Of a DNA stretch of 64,000 nt, positions 9,133-17,804 are shown in pieces. The stretch is from Pseudomonas azotoformans. Lineage in GTDB: Bacteria > Pseudomonadota > Gammaproteobacteria > Pseudomonadales > Pseudomonadaceae. Position numbers and translations under genes: made by a program. The stretch spans positions 868,001 to 932,000 of the forward strand of contig NZ_CP014546.1 of the NCBI RefSeq assembly GCF_001579805.1, given 5' to 3'. Each line of letters opens with the position of its first letter. Within the stretch, counting starts at the first letter, position 1. Below the pieces are notes generated by a model. That model made no database searches. It was not told where the DNA came from and worked only from the letters and a program-made list of their open reading frames with translations.

Positions 9133-11475
9133 ATGCCTGCGCCGGCCCCCCCTCATCAGCTTCACCTGACCCTCGCCAATGGCTTGCGGGTTTCCTTGCA
9201 GCATGCGCCACGCCTGAAACGTTGCGCCGCCGTTTTGCGCGTAGCCGCAGGCAGCCATGACGTGCCGCTGGCTTGGCCGGGGTTGGCGCATTTCCTGGAG
9301 CATTTGCTGTTCCTGGGCACCGATCGTTTTCCCACGAACGAAGGGTTGATGGCCTACGTGCAACGTCATGGGGGTCAGATCAATGCCAGTACCCGTGAGC
9401 GCACCACGGAATTTTTCTTTGAGCTGCCAGTTGCACTGTCTGCCGGTGGATTGGAGCGTTTGGCTGACATGCTGAGCCACCCGCGCCTAGCGCTGGAGGA
9501 CCAGTTGCGTGAGCGCGAGGTGCTGCACGCCGAGTTTGTCGCCTGGTCCCGCGATGCCAAGGCGCAGCAGCAGGTCGCGTTGCTGGAAGGGCTGGCGGCG
9601 GATCATCCGCTGCGGGGTTTCCATGCAGGCAACCGCGACAGCCTGCCGGTGGAGCGTGAGGCATTTCAGCAGGCGTTGCAGGAATTCCACACACAGTTCT
9701 ATCAGAGCGGGCAGATGACCTTAAGCCTGGCGGGTCCGCAGTCACTGGAAGCGTTGGAAGCCTTGGCACAGTCGTTCAGCGAGCAACTCACCTCAGGACC
9801 GCTACGCCCACAATCCGCTCCACCGGCATTGATGCAGGGCGATGCGCGGAGCTATCAGCACACCACCCACCATCACCTGCACTACGTCATCGCCTGCAAT
9901 GCGCCACGGGAAGCATTGGCGTTTCTCTGCACCTGGCTTAACGCCTCGGCACCCGGCGGATTGCTGGCTGAATTGAAGACGCGGCAACTGGCGGCTACCC
10001 TGCAGGCGTCTGTGATTTATGACTTCGTCGGGCAGGCTGTGTTGGATATCGACTTCACCACCCCAGGCGAATCGGCTACGCAAATCGAGGCGTTGCTGCA
10101 CGACTGGTTGAGCTTTTTCGCACACAGCGACTGGACCTCACTGCGGGAAGAGTTCGCGCTGCTGGCCGCTCGTCAACAGCAGGTCCAAGGCGCCCTGGCC
10201 TTGGCTCGAAACGACAGCAAAGGCCTGTCGGAACAGGACGTCGTCGCCCTCAAGGCCCTGCTTGATTCGCTGCACCTGCCGCCCTCCGAGCACTCATGGC
10301 AACTGCCACCGAACAACCCATTCCTGCGCCCACCGGCCAAGGAAGAACGCGCCGGCCTGATTCGCGGCCAGACCAGCGCTCACCGGGGCTTGCGCACCTT
10401 TGCGCAGGATCGCTCCCGTGGACGTAGGGAAGTGTCGGCGCTGGCATTCAGCCAGGCATTGGCAGGCGACGGTGATGAGGGTGCGCTGTATCTGCAATGG
10501 CGATCAGCCCCCTCCGGCCTGGAAAACGCTTTGCAGCCGTTACGCGAGCATGCCCGTCAGGCGGGCGTCGAATTGTCGTTCGAAAGCCTGGGCCAAGACT
10601 GGCAGGTGAAAATGATTGGGCTGCAGGAGCCCATGCCGGCCGTGCTGGACGCGTTGGCGCAAAGCCTGAATCAACCGCAAGAAGCCCCACCCGCCTTACC
10701 GCCGATGATCGCCATCCGTGAATTGCTCAAGGCGCTCCCCGCGTGCTGCAACGGTCACAATCCCGAATCGGCATCCTGGCCTACTTCGCGCTGGCACGGC
10801 CTGGGACTGGGTTTCTCCCCAGCGCATGAAGCCGCGATCAAGAGCGCAGCGGCCCGTCTGCCAGGGCAGCCTGCACACCTCGATCATGTTCTGGCCTCTC
10901 TCAGCGGCCAGCGTATCTGGCATGAGATTAAAACCGACGCTGATGAAGCCGCACTGCTGCTGTTTTGCCCAACGCCAAGTCAGTCCCTGGCGGATGAGGC
11001 CGCCTGGCGACTGCTTGGCCATCTGCTCCAAGGCCCGTTCTACCAGCGCCTGCGCGTCGAGTTGCAAATCGGCTATGCCGTGTTCAGCGGCATCCGACAG
11101 ATCAACGGCCAGACCGGCCTGTTATTCGGCGTGCAATCCCCCAGCGTGTCGTTGGAAGGCATCGTTGATCACCTGCACGTATTCCTGAAACAACTGCCAG
11201 CCCTGATCGATAGCAGCGCCGACTTGGGCAACATGGCTTTGGCACAGCAATTCTCAGCACAGGAACTGCCCAGCGCCCAAGCCGCCGAACTGCTGTGGCA
11301 CGCCCATGTGGCGGGCCATCCGTCGGGTTATCTGGATCAATTGCAATCCTACATCCAAACCTGCGCCCGCGAAGCGTTACAGCTCACCGCCCAGCAATTG
11401 AACGACGCCGCAGGCGGCTGGCGTTGCGTGGCCAACGGCCCGCGTATCTCGAAAATCTGGCAAGCGGCAGACTGA
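9133..11475 (+). CDS. pqqF: PQQ biosynthesis peptidase PqqF (M16 family)
   Basis: A 780-residue zinc peptidase of the M16 (pitrilysin/insulinase) family, thought to cut the PqqA precursor peptide so that the cross-linked Glu-Tyr unit is released. The inverted zinc motif HFLEH is at residues 53-57, with the distal glutamate near E134 (EVLHAEF). The N-terminal half is catalytic and the C-terminal half is the usual degenerate M16 repeat. The ATG at 9133 is preceded by GGAAG; a GTG two codons earlier is an alternative. Its position just before pqqA supports PqqF over other M16 members. The protein is shorter than pitrilysin, as usual for PqqF. Confidence 0.92.
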   Translation: MPAPAPPHQLHLTLANGLRVSLQHAPRLKRCAAVLRVAAGSHDVPLAWPGLAHFLEHLLFLGTDRFPTNEGLMAYVQRHGGQINASTRERTTEFFFELPVALSAGGLERLADMLSHPRLALEDQLREREVLHAEFVAWSRDAKAQQQVALLEGLAADHPLRGFHAGNRDSLPVEREAFQQALQEFHTQFYQSGQMTLSLAGPQSLEALEALAQSFSEQLTSGPLRPQSAPPALMQGDARSYQHTTHHHLHYVIACNAPREALAFLCTWLNASAPGGLLAELKTRQLAATLQASVIYDFVGQAVLDIDFTTPGESATQIEALLHDWLSFFAHSDWTSLREEFALLAARQQQVQGALALARNDSKGLSEQDVVALKALLDSLHLPPSEHSWQLPPNNPFLRPPAKEERAGLIRGQTSAHRGLRTFAQDRSRGRREVSALAFSQALAGDGDEGALYLQWRSAPSGLENALQPLREHARQAGVELSFESLGQDWQVKMIGLQEPMPAVLDALAQSLNQPQEAPPALPPMIAIRELLKALPACCNGHNPESASWPTSRWHGLGLGFSPAHEAAIKSAAARLPGQPAHLDHVLASLSGQRIWHEIKTDADEAALLLFCPTPSQSLADEAAWRLLGHLLQGPFYQRLRVELQIGYAVFSGIRQINGQTGLLFGVQSPSVSLEGIVDHLHVFLKQLPALIDSSADLGNMALAQQFSAQELPSAQAAELLWHAHVAGHPSGYLDQLQSYIQTCAREALQLTAQQLNDAAGGWRCVANGPRISKIWQAAD

Positions 11476-11634
11476 TCATTGCCGCCCCTGCAAAAGGCTT
11501 TTTCCACCAAGACAGCGCTAACTTGAAAAGAATTGCGTAACATTCCTACGCACACATCTGAACATCTCCGACTGGAGGTGGACTATATGTATTACTTGGT
11601 AGTAAACGTCCCATCCATTCGTAGGAGTAAGAAT

Positions 11635-11709
11635 ATGACCTGGTCCAAACCTGCTTACACTGATCTGCGCATCGGTTTCGAAGTCACCATGTACTTCGCC
11701 AGCCGTTAA
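11635..11709 (+). CDS. pqqA: PQQ precursor peptide PqqA
   Basis: A 24-residue ribosomal peptide, the substrate of PQQ synthesis. Glu16 and Tyr20 (FEVTMY) are the two residues that PqqE cross-links to build the cofactor skeleton; the rest is leader or follower peptide. The ATG at 11635 has TAGGAG nine bases upstream and gives the canonical N-terminus [18 protein letters not shown] second in-frame ATG at 11587, with its own GGAGG, would encode a 40-residue form with no stop between the two. A terminator-like hairpin follows, which would let pqqA mRNA exceed pqqBCDE mRNA. Confidence 0.96.
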   Translation: MTWSKPAYTDLRIGFEVTMYFASR

Positions 11710-11727
11710 TCCGCTGGGTAATACAAC

Positions 11728-11757
11728 GCCTCGGTTCGCCCGGGGCGTTTTTGTTTT
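11728..11757 (+). terminator. Attenuator-like terminator between pqqA and pqqB
   Basis: The 9-bp stem ACGCCTCGG with CCGGGGCGT (one G-U pair) and loop TTCGC is followed by TTTTTGTTTT. It lies 20 bases after the pqqA stop and 19 before pqqB. Partial termination here would explain high pqqA expression relative to the enzyme genes. Confidence 0.8.
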
Positions 11758-11775
11758 GAGCTTGATGGAGCTGCC

Positions 11776-12687
11776 ATGTTTGTCCAGATTCTAGGTTCCG
11801 CCGCCGGCGGTGGGTTCCCGCAGTGGAACTGCAACTGCGTGAACTGCGCGGGTTTTCGTGATGGCAGCCTGCGGGCCCAAGCGCGTACCCAGTCGTCCAT
11901 CGCGATCTCCGACGACGGTGTGAACTGGGTCCTGTGCAACGCCTCGCCGGATATCCGCGCGCAACTCCAGGGCTTTGCACCGATGCAACCCGGCCGCGCC
12001 CTGCGGGACACCGGCATCAGCGCAATCATCCTGATGGACAGCCAGATCGACCACACCACCGGCCTGTTGAGCCTGCGCGAAGGCTGCCCGCACCAGGTGT
12101 GGTGCACCGACATGGTCCATGAAGACCTGAGCACCGGCTTCCCGCTGTTCACCATGCTCACCCACTGGAACGGCGGCCTGGCCTGGAACCGCATCGAGCT
12201 GGACGCCAGCTTCACCATCCCGGCCTGCCCCAACCTGCGCTTCACCCCACTGCCACTGCGCAGCGCCGCACCGCCCTACTCGCCGCACCGCTTCGACCCG
12301 CACCCCGGCGACAACATCGGCCTGATCGTCGAAGACCTGCGCACCGGCGGCAAACTGTTCTACGCGCCGGGGCTGGGCAAGGTCGACGCGCCATTGCTGG
12401 AGATCATGGCCGGCAGCGACTGCCTGCTGGTGGACGGCACGATGTGGGACGACGACGAAATGCAACGCCGTGGCGTGGGCACCCGCACTGGCCGCGAAAT
12501 GGGCCATCTGGCGCAAAACGGCCCCGGCGGCATGCTGGAAGTGCTGGAGAAATTGCCCGAGCAGCGCAAAGTGCTTATCCACATCAACAACACCAACCCG
12601 ATCCTCGATGAAGACTCCCCCGAGCGAGCGGAACTGGTGCGACGCAATGTCGAAGTGGCTTACGACGGCATGAGCATTGAATTGTAG
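11776..12687 (+). CDS. pqqB: PQQ biosynthesis protein PqqB
   Basis: A 303-residue metallo-beta-lactamase-fold protein of the PQQ pathway. The N-terminus [19 protein letters not shown] with the nearby [11 protein letters not shown] is diagnostic of PqqB, as is [21 protein letters not shown]. The family acts as an iron-dependent hydroxylase of the Glu-Tyr intermediate, or in its later processing. The length is standard. The ATG has GATGGAG upstream and lies just after the pqqA hairpin. It is the first gene of the tightly packed pqqBCDE block. Confidence 0.97.
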   Translation: MFVQILGSAAGGGFPQWNCNCVNCAGFRDGSLRAQARTQSSIAISDDGVNWVLCNASPDIRAQLQGFAPMQPGRALRDTGISAIILMDSQIDHTTGLLSLREGCPHQVWCTDMVHEDLSTGFPLFTMLTHWNGGLAWNRIELDASFTIPACPNLRFTPLPLRSAAPPYSPHRFDPHPGDNIGLIVEDLRTGGKLFYAPGLGKVDAPLLEIMAGSDCLLVDGTMWDDDEMQRRGVGTRTGREMGHLAQNGPGGMLEVLEKLPEQRKVLIHINNTNPILDEDSPERAELVRRNVEVAYDGMSIEL

Positions 12688-12698
12688 GAGCGACCGAC

Positions 12699-13451
12699 AT
12701 GACTGACACGCCATTGACCACCACCGAATTCGAAGCCGCCCTGCGTGCCAAGGGCGCCTTCTACCATATCCATCACCCGTACCACGTGGCGATGTACGAA
12801 GGCCGCGCGACTCGCGAGCAGATCCAGGGCTGGGTTGCCAACCGTTTCTACTATCAGGTGAACATCCCCCTGAAAGACGCCGCGATCCTGGCCAACTGCC
12901 CAGACCGCGAGATCCGCCGCGAGTGGATCCAGCGCCTGCTCGACCACGACGGCGCCCCCGGTGAAGACGGCGGTATCGAAGCCTGGCTGCGCCTGGGCCA
13001 GGCTGTGGGCCTCGACCCGGGCCAACTGCGTTCGCAGGAATTGGTACTGCCCGGCGTACGATTCGCGGTAGACGCCTATGTCAACTTCGCCCGCCGCGCC
13101 AGTTGGCAGGAAGCCGCCAGTAGCTCGCTGACCGAATTGTTCGCGCCGCAAATCCACCAATCGCGCCTCGACAGCTGGCCGCAGCATTACCCGTGGATCG
13201 ACCCGGCCGGTTATGAATATTTCCGCACCCGCCTGGGCCAGGCCCGTCGTGATGTGGAGCACGGCTTGGCGATCACGTTGCAGCACTACACCACCCGTGA
13301 AGGCCAGGAACGCATGCTGGAAATTCTCCAGTTCAAACTGGATATTTTGTGGAGCATGCTGGACGCCATGAGCATGGCCTACGAACTCAAACGCCCGCCG
13401 TATCACAGCGTGACCGACCAACGGGTGTGGCATAAAGGGATCCCCCTATGA
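12699..13451 (+). CDS. pqqC: Pyrroloquinoline-quinone synthase PqqC
   Basis: A 250-residue cofactorless oxidase that carries out the last step of PQQ synthesis, an oxygen-dependent ring closure and multi-electron oxidation of AHQQ. The family signatures [36 protein letters not shown] and [15 protein letters not shown] are all present, and the fold is the TenA-like helical bundle. The ATG has TAGGAG upstream, 11 bases after pqqB ends. The stop overlaps the pqqD start by four bases, consistent with translational coupling. Confidence 0.98.
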   Translation: MTDTPLTTTEFEAALRAKGAFYHIHHPYHVAMYEGRATREQIQGWVANRFYYQVNIPLKDAAILANCPDREIRREWIQRLLDHDGAPGEDGGIEAWLRLGQAVGLDPGQLRSQELVLPGVRFAVDAYVNFARRASWQEAASSSLTELFAPQIHQSRLDSWPQHYPWIDPAGYEYFRTRLGQARRDVEHGLAITLQHYTTREGQERMLEILQFKLDILWSMLDAMSMAYELKRPPYHSVTDQRVWHKGIPL

Positions 13452-13723
13452 GCTTTGATCGCAGCAAGAAACCCACCTGGCGCCAGGGCTATCGCTACCA
13501 GTACGAGCCCGCGCAAAAAGGCCATGTGCTGCTTTATCCCGAGGGCATGATCAAGCTCAACGACAGCGCTGCGCTGATCGGTGGTTTGATCGACGGCGAG
13601 CGCGACGTGGCGGCGATCATCGCTGAGCTGGATAAACAGTTCCCCGGCGTGCCAGAACTCGGTAAAGACATCGAGGACTTCATGGAGGTCGCCCGTGCAG
13701 AGCACTGGATTACCCTTGCCTGA
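13448..13723 (+). CDS. pqqD: PQQ biosynthesis peptide chaperone PqqD
   Basis: A 91-residue protein that binds PqqA and presents it to the radical SAM enzyme PqqE. The family pattern is visible in [20 protein letters not shown], then [20 protein letters not shown], and in the acidic C-terminal helix. Fold and length match the RiPP recognition element. It overlaps pqqC by ATGA and pqqE by 29 bases, so C, D and E are translationally coupled. Confidence 0.97.
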   Translation: MSFDRSKKPTWRQGYRYQYEPAQKGHVLLYPEGMIKLNDSAALIGGLIDGERDVAAIIAELDKQFPGVPELGKDIEDFMEVARAEHWITLA

Positions 13724-14846
13724 AAAACCGCCGGTTGGCTTGCCGCTGTGGCTACTGGCCGAGCTGACCTACCGCTGCCCGTTGCAATGCCCGTATTGCT
13801 CCAACCCGTTGGACTTTGCCGAGCAGGGCAAGGAGCTGAGTACCGAGCAATGGTTCAAGGTGTTTCGCGAAGCCCGCGAGATGGGGGCCGCACAATTGGG
13901 GTTTTCCGGCGGTGAGCCGTTGGTGCGTCAAGACTTGGCCGAGCTGATCGCCGAAGCGCGCAGGCTGGGGTTCTACACCAACCTGATCACCTCCGGCATC
14001 GGCCTGACCGAACAGAAAATCAGCGACTTCAAGAAAGCCGGCCTGGACCATATCCAGATCAGCTTCCAGGCCAGCGACGAACAGGTGAACAACCTGCTGG
14101 CCGGCTCGAAAAAAGCCTTCGCGCAAAAGTTGGAAATGGCCCGTGCGGTGAAGGCACATGGTTACCCGATGGTGCTGAACTTCGTCACCCATCGGCACAA
14201 TATCGACAAGATCGACCGCATCATCGAGCTGTGTATTGCGCTGGAAGCGGACTTCGTCGAACTCGCCACCTGCCAGTTCTACGGTTGGGCCCAGCTCAAT
14301 CGTGTCGGACTATTACCGACCCAGGCGCAACTAGTGCGCGCCGAACGCATCACCAACGAATACCGCGCCAAGCTGGAAGCCGAAGGTCACCCGTGCAAGT
14401 TGATTTTCGTCACCCCGGATTACTACGAGGAACGCCCGAAAGCCTGCATGAACGGCTGGGGCAGTATCTTTCTGACGGTGACCCCGGACGGTACCGCCCT
14501 GCCCTGTCACGGCGCCCGACAGATGCCGGTGCAATTTCCCAACGTGCGCGACCACAGCATGCAGCACATCTGGTACGACTCGTTCGGCTTCAACCGCTTT
14601 CGCGGCTACGACTGGATGCCCGAGCCATGCCGGTCATGCGATGAAAAGGAAAAGGACTTCGGCGGCTGCCGATGCCAGGCCTTCATGCTCACGGGGGACG
14701 CAAGCAATGCCGACCCGGTGTGCAGCAAGTCCGAGCAGCACGGCATCATCCTGCAAGCGCGGGAAGAAGCCGAACACGCCACCCAGACCATCGAGCAGTT
14801 GGCCTTTCGCAACGAGCGCAACTCACGGCTCATCGCAAAAGGCTGA
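13695..14846 (+). CDS. pqqE: PqqA peptide cyclase PqqE (radical SAM)
   Basis: A 383-residue radical SAM enzyme that forms the carbon-carbon bond between Glu16 and Tyr20 of PqqA. The 4Fe-4S CX3CX2C motif is C28, C32 and C35 (RCPLQCPYC). A C-terminal SPASM domain carries further cluster cysteines ([19 protein letters not shown]). The start is GTG 13695, inside pqqD, preceded by GGAGG at 13684-13688. The FSGGEPLVR motif for SAM binding is present. The genes downstream lie on the other strand, so this cluster ends here. Confidence 0.98.
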   Translation: MQSTGLPLPEKPPVGLPLWLLAELTYRCPLQCPYCSNPLDFAEQGKELSTEQWFKVFREAREMGAAQLGFSGGEPLVRQDLAELIAEARRLGFYTNLITSGIGLTEQKISDFKKAGLDHIQISFQASDEQVNNLLAGSKKAFAQKLEMARAVKAHGYPMVLNFVTHRHNIDKIDRIIELCIALEADFVELATCQFYGWAQLNRVGLLPTQAQLVRAERITNEYRAKLEAEGHPCKLIFVTPDYYEERPKACMNGWGSIFLTVTPDGTALPCHGARQMPVQFPNVRDHSMQHIWYDSFGFNRFRGYDWMPEPCRSCDEKEKDFGGCRCQAFMLTGDASNADPVCSKSEQHGIILQAREEAEHATQTIEQLAFRNERNSRLIAKG

Positions 14847-14851
14847 CGGCC

Positions 14852-15010
14852 TCAGCGCTTGGCGATGATGTACACCGCGTGGATGATGCCCGGGAAGTAA
14901 CCGCACAAGGTCAGCAGAATATTCAGCCAGAACGCGCCGCCGAAACCCACTTGCAGGAACACACCCAGTGGCGGCAGCAGAATGGCGATGATGATACGAA
15001 TGATGTCCAT
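14852..15010 (-). CDS. YqaE/Pmp3-family small membrane protein
   Basis: A 52-residue protein with two hydrophobic helices and the family signature: MDIIRIIIAILLPPLGVFLQ, followed by the second helix ending GYFPGIIHAVYIIAKR. Pmp3/YqaE proteins are small inner-membrane proteins tied to salt and membrane-potential stress in other organisms; the bacterial role is unclear. A GGAG lies nine bases before the ATG. It is convergent with pqqE, with five bases between the stop codons. It is too short for most ORF filters but unmistakable by sequence. Confidence 0.93.
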   Translation of the reverse strand: MDIIRIIIAILLPPLGVFLQVGFGGAFWLNILLTLCGYFPGIIHAVYIIAKR

Positions 15011-15118
15011 GGGTAAGCTCCAGAAAATCGGCTCGTGTGAGCCGTGTAGCTAATCGACCTTGGGCGTTCGTGAGGGTTCAGTGGGATCTGGCGTTGGGCC
15101 ATCCTTCATTACACGCTC

Positions 15119-15157
15119 AAAAAAACGCCCCCAGCCAAAAGAATCAGGCCGGAGGCG
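15119..15157 (-). terminator. Intrinsic terminator of the aminotransferase gene
   Basis: Read on the minus strand, the 11-bp stem CGCCTCCGGCC with GGCTGGGGGCG (two G-U pairs) is followed by seven Ts. It lies 36 bases after the stop codon of the gene at 15193. Confidence 0.85.
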
Positions 15158-15192
15158 CCGCGTAGACCGCGAGACGGTTCAGGAGTAGGGGG

Positions 15193-16455
15193 TTAAACGG
15201 CGATGCCCTTGCGGCATTGCAGTTGGGCGGTACGCACGCGGGAGAAGGCGCGGGCCAGGCGCAGGAGCATTTCGTCGATGTTGCTTTTGCTCACAGTCAG
15301 GGCCGGGGTGAAGCGCAGGCAGTTGGGTTGCGGAGCTTGGAGGATCAGACCTTCGTGCAGCGCCGCTTTTACAACAGCATCCGCAGAATCATCCGACAAC
15401 GTAAGGCCCCACATCAGGCCGTGACCACGCAATTGACCGTGGTCGTAGCGGTAGGCCAGGCGCGCAAGACCTTCGCCCAGGTACACGCCGGACTCACGCA
15501 CGTGATCCATAAAGCCGGGCTCCAGCACGGAGTCGAGTACTGCCAGCCCGGCCGAAGCCATCAGCGCATTACCGTGGTGAGTACCTCCCAACTCGCCCAC
15601 GTCGAAGCAACAGGCTTTGCCCCGTGCCAGCAGCGCTGCAAGGGGCACCCCGCCGCCCAGGCCTTTGCCGAGGGTGATGATGTCGGCACGTACGCCGTAT
15701 TGCTGCTCGGCGAGCAAGGTGCCGCAACGGCCCAGGCCGGTTTGCACTTCGTCGAGGATCAGCAGGATCCCTAGTTCACGGCACAAGCGCTCGACGCCTT
15801 TGAGGTAATGCTCGGTCGCAGGGATGACGCCCGCTTCGCCCTGGATCGGTTCGAGCAGGATCGCGACAGTTTGCGCGTCGACGGCCGCATGCAGCGCCGG
15901 CAGGTCGTTGAAGGGCACATGGCTGAAGCCGGGCAATTGCGGTTCGAAACGGTTTTCTGGACCACCCGCCGACGCCGACATCGCTGCAAAACTGCGGCCG
16001 TGGCAACCAGCGCTGGCACTGAGGATGCGATACGCTCCCCCGCGATGCAGCTGGCCCCATTTGCGCGCCAACTTGATCGCGGCTTCAACGGCTTCCGCAC
16101 CGCTGTTAAGCAGGTATGCCTGATCGCTGCCGGTGCGATGGCACAGGCGTTCAGCAAGGTTGAGTTGAGCGCGGTTATGCAGGCCGTTGCCGGGGTTGAT
16201 CAGCGCCTGGGTCTGGTCAGACAGCGCCTTGATCAGCGCCTGAGGGCTGTGGCCGAGGCTGTTGGCCGCGTTGCCCTGACTGAAATCCAGGTAGGCACGG
16301 TCGTCGCTGTCCCATAGCCAGGAACCCTGGCCGCGTACGAAAACTTGCGGCGGGCGAGCGACGGAGGGCATCAGGGATTCGCTGGAAGACGTATCGCCGG
16401 GCGCCTCGAGAATCAAATCGTCCAGGCTCGGCGCGGGGCGACGGAACAGATTCAT
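15193..16455 (-). CDS. Class III PLP-dependent aminotransferase (acetylornithine aminotransferase-like)
   Basis: A 420-residue fold-type I PLP enzyme. The motifs seen are LLNSGAEAVEAAIKLARK for phosphate binding, LDEVQTGLGRCG with D235 for the pyridine nitrogen, and LGKGLGGGVPLAA with K264 as the Schiff-base lysine. Acetylornithine, ornithine and GABA aminotransferases share this family. Unlike ArgD it carries a 30-residue N-terminal extension and is not next to arginine genes. Gamma- or delta-amino acid substrates are possible, and 5-aminovalerate is attractive because davBA lies 6 kb away, but that is inference. It is divergent from a LysR gene that probably controls it. Confidence 0.85.
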   Translation of the reverse strand: MNLFRRPAPSLDDLILEAPGDTSSSESLMPSVARPPQVFVRGQGSWLWDSDDRAYLDFSQGNAANSLGHSPQALIKALSDQTQALINPGNGLHNRAQLNLAERLCHRTGSDQAYLLNSGAEAVEAAIKLARKWGQLHRGGAYRILSASAGCHGRSFAAMSASAGGPENRFEPQLPGFSHVPFNDLPALHAAVDAQTVAILLEPIQGEAGVIPATEHYLKGVERLCRELGILLILDEVQTGLGRCGTLLAEQQYGVRADIITLGKGLGGGVPLAALLARGKACCFDVGELGGTHHGNALMASAGLAVLDSVLEPGFMDHVRESGVYLGEGLARLAYRYDHGQLRGHGLMWGLTLSDDSADAVVKAALHEGLILQAPQPNCLRFTPALTVSKSNIDEMLLRLARAFSRVRTAQLQCRKGIAV

Positions 16456-16533
16456 AGCTCACCCCCAATAGCAATCGGACCTTGGTCGGTGCGATACGCC
16501 TGTGCTGCCTTGAGGTTTTTTGCCTTGCCTATG

Positions 16534-16556
16534 TAAACGCTATCAACATAAACGCT
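16534..16556. promoter_or_regulatory. Direct repeat in the aminotransferase/LysR divergent promoter region
   Basis: TAAACGCT occurs twice, 15 bases start to start (16534-16541 and 16549-16556), in the 209-base divergent intergenic region. The spacing is about 1.5 helical turns. It may be a regulator site; the binding protein is not known. Confidence 0.35.
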
Positions 16557-16664
16557 GTTCATTGCCCGATCCGGCCCTGTAAGCCCTGCGAATAGGCGCT
16601 AGACTAGGCGCCTCAAGGGCCAACAGCCATTTCGTTTTTCCAGCTTTTTCGATAAGTAAGTCTT

Positions 16665-17564
16665 ATGGATTTCAAGCAACTGCGTTATTTCGTCGCGGTG
16701 TATGAGGAGGGCCACGTAGGCCGTGCCGCCGAGCGTCTGTCGATCTCCCAACCGGCGCTGTCCCAGCAGATTCGCCAACTGGAACAGAACCTGGATGTGA
16801 GCCTGTTCGAACGCAGCAGCAAGCGCCTGCTGCCGACACTGGCGGCGCACACGCTGTACAACCACGCGCTGCCATTGATCGACGGCATGCAACAGGCGGT
16901 TGAAGCCTTGCGCAACTTCAAGGGTCAGGCGATGCGCACGCTGGCTATCGGCGTGCTGCAAACCGTGCACACCAGCCTGGTGCCGCAGATGCTGGAGCGC
17001 GTGCGCAAAGCCCAGCCACATCTGGTGGTACAGATCTACGAATTGACCGGGCTTGAGATCGAGCGCCGACTGCTCAACGGCTCGCTGGATATCGGCATCA
17101 GCTACTTGCCGCCGCGCCAGCCGGGGCTGCATGGCGTGTTGCTGTATGAAGATGAACTGAAGGTGGTCATCCCCGAGGATCACCCGTTGCGGGAATTCAA
17201 GAAAGTCTCGCTGAAGCAGGCGGCGGAGCTGCCGATGTTGCTGCTGGGGGAAGAGTTCCAGGTCCGGCAGATCTGGCAAGGACAGCTGTCCAACCTCGGA
17301 AGGCGCCCACAAGTACAGGCGGAGTTGAACACCATGGTGGGGATTCTCGACAGCCTGCCCCACACAAAACTGGCGACGGTGCTGCCGGGCCGCTCTCAGG
17401 ACGAACACAACAGCCAGTCGCTGCTGTGGAAACCCTTGAGTGAACCCAGGGTGCCGCTGAAAGTCGGCCTGGTGTGCCGCGATGTGCAGCGCCAGCAAGC
17501 GACGGTGGCGTTGCTGCGCACCCTGCTGGAAGACGTGATGAACGCCCCGCAGGCGCAGCCCTGA
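16665..17564 (+). CDS. LysR-family transcriptional regulator
   Basis: A 299-residue LysR regulator. The winged helix-turn-helix MDFKQLRYFVAVYEEGHVGR and then ISQPALSQQIRQLEQNLDV is clear. The effector domain from about residue 90 (RTLAIGVLQTVHTSLVPQML) resembles the CynR/CbbR-like group. It is divergent from the class III aminotransferase, 209 bases apart, and is followed by a hairpin terminator, so it is a single-gene unit. The effector is unknown. Confidence 0.92.
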   Translation: MDFKQLRYFVAVYEEGHVGRAAERLSISQPALSQQIRQLEQNLDVSLFERSSKRLLPTLAAHTLYNHALPLIDGMQQAVEALRNFKGQAMRTLAIGVLQTVHTSLVPQMLERVRKAQPHLVVQIYELTGLEIERRLLNGSLDIGISYLPPRQPGLHGVLLYEDELKVVIPEDHPLREFKKVSLKQAAELPMLLLGEEFQVRQIWQGQLSNLGRRPQVQAELNTMVGILDSLPHTKLATVLPGRSQDEHNSQSLLWKPLSEPRVPLKVGLVCRDVQRQQATVALLRTLLEDVMNAPQAQP

Positions 17565-17596
17565 ACTCAAGAGGCTGACTTTTTCGCGGGCAAAAG

Positions 17597-17620
17597 AAAA
17601 CCCCGCCGAAGCGGGGCTTT
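17597..17620 (+). terminator. Intrinsic terminator after the LysR gene
   Basis: The stem CCCCGC-CGAA-GCGGGG is flanked by AAAA and CTTT. The T run is short. It starts about 35 bases after the LysR stop codon. Confidence 0.7.
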
Positions 17621-17804
17621 GCAGACTGTTTCCCTGACATCCATTTCACTCCGCCGTCCTGGCAGAATCCTACGTGTCCGTGTTGTTGCTTTGCGCTTCC
17701 TGCGCGACGTCCATGTGAAGTAGATTATCCGTGGATCCAATCTGGCGATAGAGGACGATTAGCAGCACGTCATGTAAGAGAATGCTTACACGCCCTCCAA
17801 GCCC

